5,922 nt of DNA, taken from positions 1 to 5,922 of the forward strand of contig DMNP01000368.1 of NCBI GenBank assembly GCA_003452695.1. The letters run 5' to 3'. The first letter of the stretch is position 1; each line of letters begins with the position of its first letter. The notes under the pieces are model-generated. The model had not been told where the DNA came from. It saw only the letters and a list, made by a program, of their open reading frames with translations, and ran no database searches. Both the position numbers and the translations under genes were made by a program. Origin of the DNA: Eggerthellaceae bacterium (lineage in GTDB: Bacteria > Actinomycetota > Coriobacteriia > Coriobacteriales > Eggerthellaceae). Positions 1-5,872 of this stretch are shown in pieces.

Positions 1-126
1 CCGCGGCCCTGCAAGTCCCCGAAACCCTCGACGCCCCCGAAACCCCCGGCGCCCCCGAAGCGCCCGCGGCCCTGCAAGTCCCCGAAACACTCGGCGCCCC
101 CGAAGCCCCCGAAGCCCATGGCACCC
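1..126 (+). repeat. 63-bp in-frame tandem repeat (two visible units) in the TPR gene
   Basis: Unit 1 (1-63) and unit 2 (64-126) are identical over their first 25 bases and differ at only three of the first 48, then diverge. The period is exactly 21 codons. Both units begin AALQVPETL and continue with PEA/PET/GAPEAP motifs. A worn continuation (SETPDAYDAH) follows to about base 165. Because the window starts inside the array, more units may lie upstream. This looks like a length-variable acidic linker grown by unit duplication. Confidence 0.85.
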
Positions 127-821
127 CCGACATCTCCGAAACCCCCGACGCCTACGACGCCCACGACACTCTGCTCTTCGAACGTGCGCCTAGCGCCCTG
201 TTCCACGCGCACATGGGGTTGTCGGACCTATACCAGCGGCTGGGCGATTTCTCGGGCGCGCGGGCGCATGCCGACCGCTGCATCGCGCTAGCCCCTACCA
301 CGGCCGACGCCTATTTCCGCAAAGCCGACGTGCTGGCCGAGCAGCGATTGCACGCACAAGCTGCAAACGTGCTCCTGAGCGGCCTGCGCTGCGCCGTCGC
401 TCCTCAGGATTGTTCGCTCCTCTACTACTACCTGGGCCTTTTGCTATGGAATGTGGGCAAGCGACGCGAAGCCGCGGCCGTGCACGTGTACAACGCATCG
501 CTTGCGGGAGAATTTGCCGAAAAGTCGGCGCGGGTCGTGGCGGGCATGCGCACGCGCGGCGATGTTCCCGTCATCGCCCACGCAAGTCCCCTCGCCGCAG
601 AACGAGAGCTGAGGCGCGCACGCATTCCCGTGGCTCCTGTAAACCTGGGCCCGCTGGTGGCTCAGGCGGCAATCGGCCTTGCGAGCGCCGGCGCACCCGA
701 AGCTGCAGCTCCCTACGCCGCAATCCTCGCGCATCTCTGCCGCAACGACCGCGTCGTCGTAGCCGCCTGCGAATCCATAGTGCACGGATCGTGCAATAAG
801 CGACCAGATAGCACGAAATAA
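1..821 (+). CDS. Tetratricopeptide-repeat protein, 5'-truncated by the window edge
   Basis: The frame is open from base 3 to the TAA at 819-821, giving 272 visible residues. The first Met is visible residue 71, but open in-frame sequence precedes it, so the true start is probably upstream of the window. Residues 1-62 are an Ala/Pro/Glu-rich, acidic, probably disordered segment. Three TPR-like helical hairpins follow, at about 65-98 (LYQRLGDFSGA then ALAP), 102-135 and 138-168, with the usual small and aromatic positions. Residues 169-272 look helical but I cannot assign them. TPRs are protein-interaction scaffolds; the partner and role cannot be read from the sequence. No signal peptide or membrane segment is visible, though the N-terminus is missing. 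The TPR call is fairly secure, the function unknown. Confidence 0.82.
   Translation, partial: AALQVPETLDAPETPGAPEAPAALQVPETLGAPEAPEAHGTPDISETPDAYDAHDTLLFERAPSALFHAHMGLSDLYQRLGDFSGARAHADRCIALAPTTADAYFRKADVLAEQRLHAQAANVLLSGLRCAVAPQDCSLLYYYLGLLLWNVGKRREAAAVHVYNASLAGEFAEKSARVVAGMRTRGDVPVIAHASPLAAERELRRARIPVAPVNLGPLVAQAAIGLASAGAPEAAAPYAAILAHLCRNDRVVVAACESIVHGSCNKRPDSTK
781..795 (+). other. Short stem-loop over the last codons of the TPR gene
   Basis: TGCACG (781-786) pairs perfectly with CGTGCA (790-795) around a 3-nt GAT loop, 24 bases before the stop codon. No T-run follows, so it is not a canonical intrinsic terminator. It may stabilise the mRNA 3' end or be chance in GC-rich DNA. Confidence 0.3.
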
Positions 822-1157
822 GGCTCGCAACAGCCGACCTGGCCGCACCCCAAGCGATTCGCAACAGCCGACCCGGCCGCGCAAAAACAGATTCACAACA
901 GCGGATTCACAAGAACCGATTCACAACAAACGATTCGCAACAACCGACCATGTAGCGCACAGCCGATTCGCAACATCAGACCCGACCGCACCCCGAGCGA
1001 CTCGCAATAGCTGACCCGCCCGCATAACAACCGATTAACAACCGGCTACGTTGCACAAGAACCGACCCGCAACATCAGACCACGTCGTACACGACCGACC
1101 CGCAACAACAGGCTACGTCGCACAAGGACCGATACGCAAGGGCCGATACGCAAGGAC
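821..1157. repeat. Degenerate tandem array with 33-34-bp and 14-bp units
   Basis: About 13 units start with a CGATTCGCAACA-like core (variants CGACCCGCAACA, CGATTCACAACA, CGATACGCAAGG). By eye the units are 821-854, 855-888, 889-902, 903-916, 917-930, 931-963, 964-997, 998-1031, 1032-1062, 1063-1095, 1096-1129, 1130-1143 and 1144-1157. Lengths are 34, 34, 14, 14, 14, 33, 34, 34, 31, 33, 34, 14 and 14. The long units look like the 14-bp unit plus a 17-20-bp tail (often GACC..GCCGCACCC or GGCTACG..GCACAAG). Lengths are not multiples of three, so the array is not coding. It begins at the last base of the TPR stop codon. Unit sequences diverge, so it is an old array. Function unknown. Confidence 0.8.
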
Positions 1158-1369
1158 CATTCTCATAATATTTCGCATGTCGCTACTTACGGGTGCGGCG
1201 CCTATCGTTGACCTTGCAATGGGCCGGCCCTTCCCGTTCCCGCCGCGGACCGAGGAGGGGGCTCCGAGGACCATCGCACGCGATACGCAGTCCACATGAC
1301 CTTTCTCGAACCGCGCAAATGGCCAGGCATCATACAACTGAAGTGCCGACCTGCATGACCTCCCCCCCC
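1158..1369. other. Gene-free stretch with no strong signal
   Basis: I see no reading frame with a ribosome site or a recognisable product. The stretch holds a perfect 10-bp palindrome GGGCCGGCCC at 1221-1230, a direct repeat CCGAGGA (1250-1256, 1264-1270), a possible half-copy of the dispersed palindrome arm from 1308, and a run of eight C at 1362-1369 directly abutting the first palindrome. A TTGACC at 1208-1213 has no matching -10 box. Confidence 0.5.
1308..1333. repeat. Possible degenerate half of the 73-bp palindromic element
   Basis: GAACCGCGCAAA at 1308-1319 matches the outer part of the left arm of the intact element at 1370. The rest of the arm is only weakly similar (GCATCAT at 1327-1333), and no GCGCGGTTT right arm follows before the next element. 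It is best read as a decayed or solo half-copy, although the match is short enough to be chance. Confidence 0.4.
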
Positions 1370-1442
1370 AAACCGCGCAAAACGTGAAATCTGATGCAAA
1401 TCCAGCTTCGAGCTGCATCAAATGTCGCGTTATGCGCGGTTT
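1370..1442. repeat. 73-bp palindromic element, copy A
   Basis: The left arm 1370-1398 starts AAACCGCGC and ends CTGATGCA. The right arm 1414-1442 starts TGCATCA and ends GCGCGGTTT. The 29-bp arms pair with three mismatches (1380/1432, 1388/1424, 1391/1421) and one G-T pair, around a 15-nt loop at 1399-1413. The element begins with AAA and ends with TTT around a GC-rich base, so the transcript could form a strong bidirectional terminator-like hairpin. There is no transposase; REP-like or MITE-like repeat families have this form. It is mirrored relative to copy B. Confidence 0.85.
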
Positions 1443-1494
1443 TCAGCGATCTGTAGCGAAGTTTTCCCAGGTCGTGATTTCCGAGTGCCCCTCG

Positions 1495-1567
1495 AAACCG
1501 CGCATAATGCGACATCTGATGCACTTCCTTGGCGAATTTGCATCAGATTTCACGTTATGCGCGGTTT
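1495..1567. repeat. 73-bp palindromic element, copy B (inverted relative to A)
   Basis: This copy has the same length and geometry as copy A: arms 1495-1523 and 1539-1567, loop 1524-1538. Mismatches are at 1510/1552 and 1513/1549, with a T-G pair at 1508/1554. The reverse complement of its right arm matches copy A's left arm at 28 of 29 positions. Its left arm matches the reverse complement of A's right arm at 27 of 29. The two copies are therefore the same element in opposite orientation, separated by 52 bp (1443-1494). It lies about 160 bp upstream of the Fe-S gene promoter and could insulate it from upstream transcription. Confidence 0.85.
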
Positions 1568-1725
1568 ATCCGTCGAAATGCTCCAATGGGAGAAGCGTTC
1601 TTTAACGGTTGCGGTCACTCTATGCGGCCCGCCGGGCGGTCGAGCAAAAGGGGCGCGACCGTTGCCCTTAACATCGCCGAGCAGAATTCTTCGTTTCGCG
1701 CGGGGGAATGCTTCGTGTCGGCCAT

Positions 1726-1734
1726 TGCTATAAT
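1726..1734 (+). promoter_or_regulatory. Extended -10 promoter of the Fe-S protein gene
   Basis: TGC-TATAAT at 1726-1734 is a perfect consensus -10 hexamer (1729-1734) with an extended TGn motif. No good -35 box is seen at 16-18 bp, which is tolerable for extended -10 promoters. Transcription would start near 1741 and give a leader of about 117 nt. CCATT (1722-1726) and AATGG (1732-1736) form a small dyad across the -10, a possible operator but short enough to be chance. The stretch between the palindromes and this site (1568-1720) shows nothing else convincing. Confidence 0.6.
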
Positions 1735-1762
1735 GGTGCGGACGAAAGCCGGCGCACATGCC

Positions 1763-1844
1763 GGGGCGGCAGGTGCCGGGGCACGCGCCGGGGCGTGCGC
1801 CGCGGAGGCACGTGCCGGCGCGCGCTGGGGCGGCAGGTGCCGGG
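1763..1844 (+). repeat. GC-rich repeats and hairpin in the Fe-S gene leader
   Basis: An exact 18-bp direct repeat (GGGGCGGCAGGTGCCGGG) sits at 1763-1780 and 1827-1844, 64 bp apart. Between the copies are further variants of GTGCCGGGGC/GCGCCGGGGC. GCACGC (1781-1786) and GCGTGC (1793-1798) form a 6-bp stem with a 6-nt loop. The second copy of the direct repeat runs into the ribosome-binding site, so folding of these repeats could mask it. No known riboswitch class is recognised. Confidence 0.6.
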
Positions 1845-1851
1845 AGAGGGG
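1842..1851 (+). promoter_or_regulatory. Ribosome-binding site deciding the Fe-S gene start
   Basis: GGGAGAGGGG ends 6 nt before ATG 1858, with GAGG (1846-1849) at 8-nt spacing. The other in-frame ATG, at 1708, lies upstream of the predicted -10 box and would add about 50 Arg/Gly-rich residues encoded by the leader repeats. This supports 1858 as the start. Confidence 0.65.
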
Positions 1852-1857
1852 CGCTAC

Positions 1858-2805
1858 ATGAACTATACGTTCGAAGACGTGCTGGCGGCCAGCACGGTGG
1901 AATGCACATATCCAGGTCTGGAAGCGGTGCGCGTGGAACACGGCGCTTCGCAGGGGCAGGCGCAGGCAGGCGCAGCTGCGGGAACGTCCTGCGGGTCGCT
2001 GTTCTTCCCGGGCTGCTCGTTCCTGAACTACGCACTGCCGCTCGTGCAGTCGGTCTACGAGCTGCTGGAAGGCGCGGGCGAGGTAGACGGCATGTCGCTG
2101 CTGTGCTGCGGAAAGATTCTGGAATACGAGGGCGACGGGGGAGCGGCGCGTGCGTCCTTCGAGCGGCAATTGCGCGAACGCATAGCCCACACGGATGTGA
2201 AGCGCATTGTCGCTGCTTGCCCGAACTGCGTGTACGCGCTGCGCAAGCTGCTCGCTGCAGACGAGCGCACGGCGGGCATCCAGGTGGTGCCGCTTCCGCG
2301 CGTGCTCGTGGACATGGGATATCGCGTGGATCCCGCCACGGCGGCAGACACCGTCTACAACGACCAGCGCATCGATCCGGGCACGCCCATCACGTTCTGC
2401 CCGAAAGACTCGTGCCCCGACCGCGCCACAGGCGAGTTCGCCGACGCATTGCGCGAGATAATGGCCGACACGTCGCTGGTCGAGCCGAACTACGCCCGCA
2501 AGCGCTCGTATTGCTGCGGATCGCGTCCGCGCGCTGCCGGCCACTACGATTTGGGCGACAAGATGGCCCGCCGCCATGGCGACCACGCGCGGCAGGCCGG
2601 TGCGAACGCGCTCGTCACCGCCTGCATCAGCTGCACCTTCTCCATCGTGGGCTCGGGCTGCGAGGTTCCCGTGTTCCACTACCTGGAACTGCTGTTCGGC
2701 TGGAACATTCCCTGGTACCTTGCGGAAGGCTACATGAAGCTGCGCTTCCTGCTGGAAGACGCCGACACGGCACGCGACGTGCGCGGCTACAAGGGCATCG
2801 GCTAG
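1858..2805 (+). CDS. CCG-domain (HdrB-like) Fe-S cluster-binding protein
   Basis: The protein has 315 residues and two cysteine-rich CCG domains of the type found in heterodisulfide reductase HdrB, GlpC and LutA. Domain 1 has PGC53, C83-C84-G and C121-x2-C124 (C-x29-CC-x36-CxxC). Domain 2 has C181 and C186, C219-C220-G and C256-x2-C259 (C186-x32-CC-x35-CxxC). In HdrB such motifs bind noncubane [4Fe-4S] clusters that perform thiol/disulfide redox chemistry. With all ligand cysteines present, cluster binding is likely here. An N-terminal extension of about 45 residues precedes the first PGC motif; it holds C16 and C45 and a Gln/Ala/Gly linker at about 28-43. No transmembrane segment or signal peptide is visible, so it is probably cytosolic. 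No flavoprotein, ferredoxin or oxidase partner gene lies in the window. Substrate and partner are unknown; the family call is secure. Confidence 0.88.
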   Translation: MNYTFEDVLAASTVECTYPGLEAVRVEHGASQGQAQAGAAAGTSCGSLFFPGCSFLNYALPLVQSVYELLEGAGEVDGMSLLCCGKILEYEGDGGAARASFERQLRERIAHTDVKRIVAACPNCVYALRKLLAADERTAGIQVVPLPRVLVDMGYRVDPATAADTVYNDQRIDPGTPITFCPKDSCPDRATGEFADALREIMADTSLVEPNYARKRSYCCGSRPRAAGHYDLGDKMARRHGDHARQAGANALVTACISCTFSIVGSGCEVPVFHYLELLFGWNIPWYLAEGYMKLRFLLEDADTARDVRGYKGIG

Positions 2806-2814
2806 GGAAGCGAA

Positions 2815-2834
2815 GGGCACATGCTTTCGTGCCC
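2815..2834 (+). terminator. Hairpin just after the Fe-S gene, weak terminator candidate
   Basis: GGGCAC (2815-2820) pairs perfectly with GTGCCC (2829-2834) around an 8-nt loop, starting 10 nt after the stop codon. It is followed by CTAAGC rather than a T-run, so intrinsic termination would be weak. A second small stem, GCGC(CGAG)GCGC, follows at 2839-2850. The position argues for a 3'-end role. Confidence 0.4.
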
Positions 2835-2871
2835 CTAAGCGCCGAGGCGCGCTCCTGGATGCGAAGCCGAA

Positions 2872-2909
2872 GAAGGCGCAGCGCCCTGCGTCCACAAGGC
2901 CGCGCCTTC
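2872..2909 (+). other. 8-bp stem-loop downstream of the Fe-S gene
   Basis: GAAGGCGC (2872-2879) pairs perfectly with GCGCCTTC (2902-2909) across a 22-nt loop. An alternative local fold, GGCGC-A-GCGCC (2875-2885), competes with it. There is no T-run. It may belong to the 3' end of the upstream transcript. Confidence 0.3.
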
Positions 2910-2950
2910 AGGAAAGCGTGCCCAGAAAACAGCCCTCTTGCACCGATGGG

Positions 2951-3028
2951 TTCGCGAAAACGTGCGCATATTTCTCGAAAAGTATACGTTTCACCAGGTA
3001 GCGTCTATAAGTTGTAAATAGGTACGCT
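2951..3028 (+). promoter_or_regulatory. AT-rich patch, possible topA promoter region
   Basis: This stretch is clearly richer in A/T than its surroundings and precedes topA by 340-415 bp. It holds TATACG (2983-2988) and TATAAG (3006-3011) as imperfect -10 candidates, but neither has a convincing -35 at 16-18 bp. CGAAAA occurs at 2955-2960 and 2976-2981, 21 bp (two helical turns) apart. AAACGT (2958-2963) and ACGTTT (2986-2991) form an inverted repeat. The promoter role is inferred. The rest of 2806-3366 has no gene I can support. Confidence 0.3.
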
Positions 3029-3131
3029 TTTCGCATGCCTGAAACGGAATGGGATCTCTTAGGCGGTCTGAGAGCGCGGGTCAGCGCCGCTTCACGTGCA
3101 CAGGGCGCCGAGCGCCGCACGCAGCAATTAC

Positions 3132-3149
3132 TGTGCCGCTTACGGCACA
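3132..3149. promoter_or_regulatory. Perfect 7-bp dyad upstream of topA
   Basis: TGTGCCG (3132-3138) and CGGCACA (3143-3149) form a perfect 7-bp stem around CTTA. Neither strand has a T-run after it, so it is not an intrinsic terminator. It could be a repressor operator or an RNA hairpin in a long topA leader. Confidence 0.35.
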
Positions 3150-3355
3150 ATGCCAGAACTTCGCCGCAGCACTGTGGATTCTCGCACAAAGCGCTCGATT
3201 TCGTGTATCCTTGCTTGTTGCTGTCGCCCATGGGCGGCGCGCTGCCCTGCCGTGCCGTGCGCAGTGCCCGGCGAGCAGGGGAACATGCCCGCACACGTTA
3301 ATAAACAAGGGCTATTCGTGTGAAGGACGAGAGCCGAGGCATGCGGCCTCAGAAC

Positions 3356-3361
3356 AGGAGG
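3356..3361 (+). promoter_or_regulatory. Consensus Shine-Dalgarno site deciding the topA GTG start
   Basis: AGGAGG lies 5 nt before GTG 3367. The reading frame stays open upstream to an ATG at 3049, but the conserved family N-terminus (KLVVTEK) begins exactly at 3367. A small hairpin, GAGGC (3336-3340) with GCCTC (3346-3350), sits just before it and may influence initiation. Confidence 0.85.
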
Positions 3362-3366
3362 AATCG

Positions 3367-5859
3367 GTGAAGCTTGTTGTAACCGAGAAGAACGATGCCG
3401 CCGAGCAGATCGCGCGGCTTTTGGGCGGCAAGGCCAAGAAGGACAAGGTCTTCAACACGCCCGTATACCGCTTCGACATGGACGGCGAGGAATGGGTGAC
3501 CATCGGCCTGCGGGGCCACATCCTGGAGCCCGACTTCACGCCGCAGCTGCAATACAAGAAGCGCGGAGGATGGCGCGGCATAACCGCCGACGGCGAGGTG
3601 GTGCCCGCCGAGGTGCCGGCCTCACTTCCCAAGCCCCCCTTCAAGAAGAAGAAGCCGTTTTCCGAAGACGGCGTGGACCTGAAGGGCTGGAAGATGGATG
3701 CGCTGCCCTATCTGGCCTATGCGCCCATCGAGAAGCTTCCCAAGGAAAAGGACATCATCCGATCGCTGAAGAACCTGGCCAAGAAGGCCGACAGCATCTG
3801 CATCGCCACCGACTTCGACCGCGAAGGCGAGCTTATCGGGGCCGATGCGCTCAGCTGCGTGAAGGAAGTGAACGACCAGGCGCCCGTCAGCCGCGCGCGC
3901 TATTCGGCCTTCACCAAGGAAGAGATATCGCATGCGTTCGCCAACCTGGTGGACGTGGACTACAACCTGGCCGCGGCGGGCGAGTCGCGCCAGGACATCG
4001 ACCTCATCTGGGGCGCTGCGCTCACGCGCTACCTCACGCTGGTGAAATTCGCCGGCTACGGAAACGTGCGCAGCTCCGGTCGCGTGCAGACTCCCACGCT
4101 GGCCCTGATCGTGGCGCGCGAGCGCGAACGGCTGGCCTTCGTGCCCGAGGACTACTGGGTTATCCGCGGCAAGTTCGGCGAAGGCGAAGACGCCTTCGAG
4201 GCGCCGCATGCCACGGCGCGCTTCAAGACCGAGGAATCCGCGCAGCTGGCCATGGCGCATGTGAAGGACGCCAAGCTGGCGCGCGTGCAGAAGGTGGAAA
4301 AGCGCAAGCGCACCGTGCGCCCGCCCGCGCCCTTCAACACGACCAGCCTGATGGCAGCCGCTTCGGCCGAGGGCCTCAGCCCCGCACGCACGATGCGCCT
4401 GGCCGAAAGCCTGTACATGGACGGCTACATCTCGTATCCCCGCGTGGACAACACGGTGTATCCGAGCTCGCTGAACCTGTCAGAGGTGGTGCGCACGATA
4501 AGCGGCAATCCCGCCTACGCGCCCCACTGCCAGCAGCTTCTTTCCAAGGGCAAGCTCACCGCCACGCGCGGCAACAAGGAAGAAACCGACCATCCGCCCA
4601 TCTATCCCACCGCAAAGGCCACGCCCGACGACCTGCCTCCCGCCGAGTACAAGCTGTACAACCTGGTGGCGCGCCGTTTCCTGGCAACGCTTTCCGAAGC
4701 CGCCATCGTGGAGGGCACGAAGGTAACGCTCGAGGTGCCCGGCGAAGACACGGCCCCCGCAGCCGACCGCGAGCCGTTCGTCGCGCGCGGCGACGTTACC
4801 GTGAAACCGGGCTTTAGGGCCATCTACGGCTATGGCGTGAAGAAAGACGAGCAGCTGCCCGTGCTCGAGGAAGGCCAGGTCGTAGCCTTCAACGGCGCCA
4901 CGTGCACCAAGAAGCAGACCGAGCCGCCCGCGCGCTACAGCCAGGGCAAGCTCATCCAGGAAATGGAGAAGCTCGGTCTGGGAACGAAGTCCACGCGCCA
5001 CTCCATCATCCAGCGCCTGTACGACGTTAAGTACATCGTGAAAGACCCCATCGAGCCCTCGCAGCTGGGCATGGCGGTGGTGGATGCTCTGGATGCGTAC
5101 GCGCCGCATATCACCCACCCCGAGATGACCGCCGAGCTGGAAGACGAGATGAGCAACATCGCCGCCGGCACGACGACGAAGGCCGACGTGGTCATGAACT
5201 CGCGCAACCTGCTTGCAGCCGAGTTGGAGGCCCTGTTGCCCGTGCAGGAGAAGGTGAAGGAGGCCCTGGCAGACGCCGTGGCAGCCGACGCCTACGTGGG
5301 CAAGTGTCCGAAATGCGGTAAAGACCTGCAGATACGCGCATCCAGCAAGACCAAGAGCATGTTCATCGGCTGCGCGGGCTGGCCCGACTGCGACGTTACC
5401 TACCCCTTGCCCAAGGGCAAGATCGAGGTGCAGGAAGAGCCGTGCCCGACCTGCGGCATGCCCCAGGTGAAGGTAAGCGCCTTCCGCGCCAAGCCGCGCG
5501 TGCAATGCATCGACCCGAACTGCGAGACCAACCACGAACCCGATGTGGTCGTTGGCATCTGCCCTGCCTGCACCGACCGCGGCATAATGGATGCCAAGCT
5601 GGTGGCGCAGCGCAACCCGCGCACGCTGAAGCGCTTCATCCGCTGCGAGAACTACGACGAATGCGGTTGCAGCTATCCGCTGCCCCAGTACGGCACCCTC
5701 ACGGCCACCGAAGAGGTCTGCGAGGCATGCGGCGCGCCCATGGTCATCGTCACCACGACGCGCGGCCCCTGGAAGCTCTGCCCAAATTTCGACTGTCCCG
5801 CCAAGGAGCAGGAGAAGAAGGAGAAGCCCAAATCCACCCGCCGCCGACGCAAATCGTAG
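3367..5859 (+). CDS. topA: DNA topoisomerase I, type IA, archaeal-like, four zinc ribbons
   Basis: The product has 830 residues from GTG to TAG. It should relax negatively supercoiled DNA by transient single-strand cleavage through a 5'-phosphotyrosine. The Toprim domain (about 1-165) opens with TEK (Glu7) and carries the metal-binding D149-F-D151-R-E153. Core motifs include R208/D212 (SRQDIDLIWG), SGRVQTPTL at 237-245, the catalytic Y357 followed by R359 in YISYPRVD, DHPPIYPT (408-415) and GTKSTRH (539-545). YPRVDNTVYP, DHPPIYPT and GTKSTRH resemble archaeal topoisomerase I more than E. coli TopA. The C-terminus has four C4 zinc ribbons: C647/650/669/675, C693/696/714/719, C732/735/760/766 and C785/788/805/810. 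A Lys/Arg tail (813-829) follows, probably for DNA binding. The gene is intact and preceded by a consensus SD. A topoisomerase III label is possible but less fitting. Confidence 0.95.
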   Translation: MKLVVTEKNDAAEQIARLLGGKAKKDKVFNTPVYRFDMDGEEWVTIGLRGHILEPDFTPQLQYKKRGGWRGITADGEVVPAEVPASLPKPPFKKKKPFSEDGVDLKGWKMDALPYLAYAPIEKLPKEKDIIRSLKNLAKKADSICIATDFDREGELIGADALSCVKEVNDQAPVSRARYSAFTKEEISHAFANLVDVDYNLAAAGESRQDIDLIWGAALTRYLTLVKFAGYGNVRSSGRVQTPTLALIVARERERLAFVPEDYWVIRGKFGEGEDAFEAPHATARFKTEESAQLAMAHVKDAKLARVQKVEKRKRTVRPPAPFNTTSLMAAASAEGLSPARTMRLAESLYMDGYISYPRVDNTVYPSSLNLSEVVRTISGNPAYAPHCQQLLSKGKLTATRGNKEETDHPPIYPTAKATPDDLPPAEYKLYNLVARRFLATLSEAAIVEGTKVTLEVPGEDTAPAADREPFVARGDVTVKPGFRAIYGYGVKKDEQLPVLEEGQVVAFNGATCTKKQTEPPARYSQGKLIQEMEKLGLGTKSTRHSIIQRLYDVKYIVKDPIEPSQLGMAVVDALDAYAPHITHPEMTAELEDEMSNIAAGTTTKADVVMNSRNLLAAELEALLPVQEKVKEALADAVAADAYVGKCPKCGKDLQIRASSKTKSMFIGCAGWPDCDVTYPLPKGKIEVQEEPCPTCGMPQVKVSAFRAKPRVQCIDPNCETNHEPDVVVGICPACTDRGIMDAKLVAQRNPRTLKRFIRCENYDECGCSYPLPQYGTLTATEEVCEACGAPMVIVTTTRGPWKLCPNFDCPAKEQEKKEKPKSTRRRRKS

Positions 5860-5872
5860 CCACTTGCACAGC

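Noticed and set aside
821..1157. CRISPR array
   Set aside because: Conserved segments are about 12-14 bp and degenerate, spacers are related to each other, and there are no cas genes.
1208..1236. TTGACC as a -35 box
   Set aside because: The position 17 bp downstream reads TTCCCG, with no usable -10.
1193..1605. Small open frames across the palindromes
   Set aside because: They arise from the repeat arms, lack ribosome sites, and are better explained by the repeat itself.
1708..1857. Upstream ATG as start of the Fe-S protein
   Set aside because: It would lie before the TATAAT box and translate the leader repeats into Arg/Gly-rich sequence; the ATG at 1858 has a good ribosome site.
1615..2895. 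Long reverse-strand open frame (426 codons) opposite the Fe-S gene
   Set aside because: It mirrors a GC-rich gene with strong family motifs on the + strand, shows no recognisable domain and has no credible start signal.
1758..3017. + strand open frame of 419 codons overlapping the Fe-S gene
   Set aside because: It is Arg/Gly/His-rich, out of frame with the CCG cysteine motifs, and resembles no family.
2908..3301. Small genes in the topA upstream gap (reverse 2908-3294, forward 3035-3301)
   Set aside because: No Shine-Dalgarno, no recognisable motif and unconvincing composition; a conservation search could overturn this.
3049..3366. Upstream ATG as start of topA
   Set aside because: The extra 106 residues have no family similarity, and AGGAGG sits exactly before GTG 3367 where the conserved N-terminus begins.
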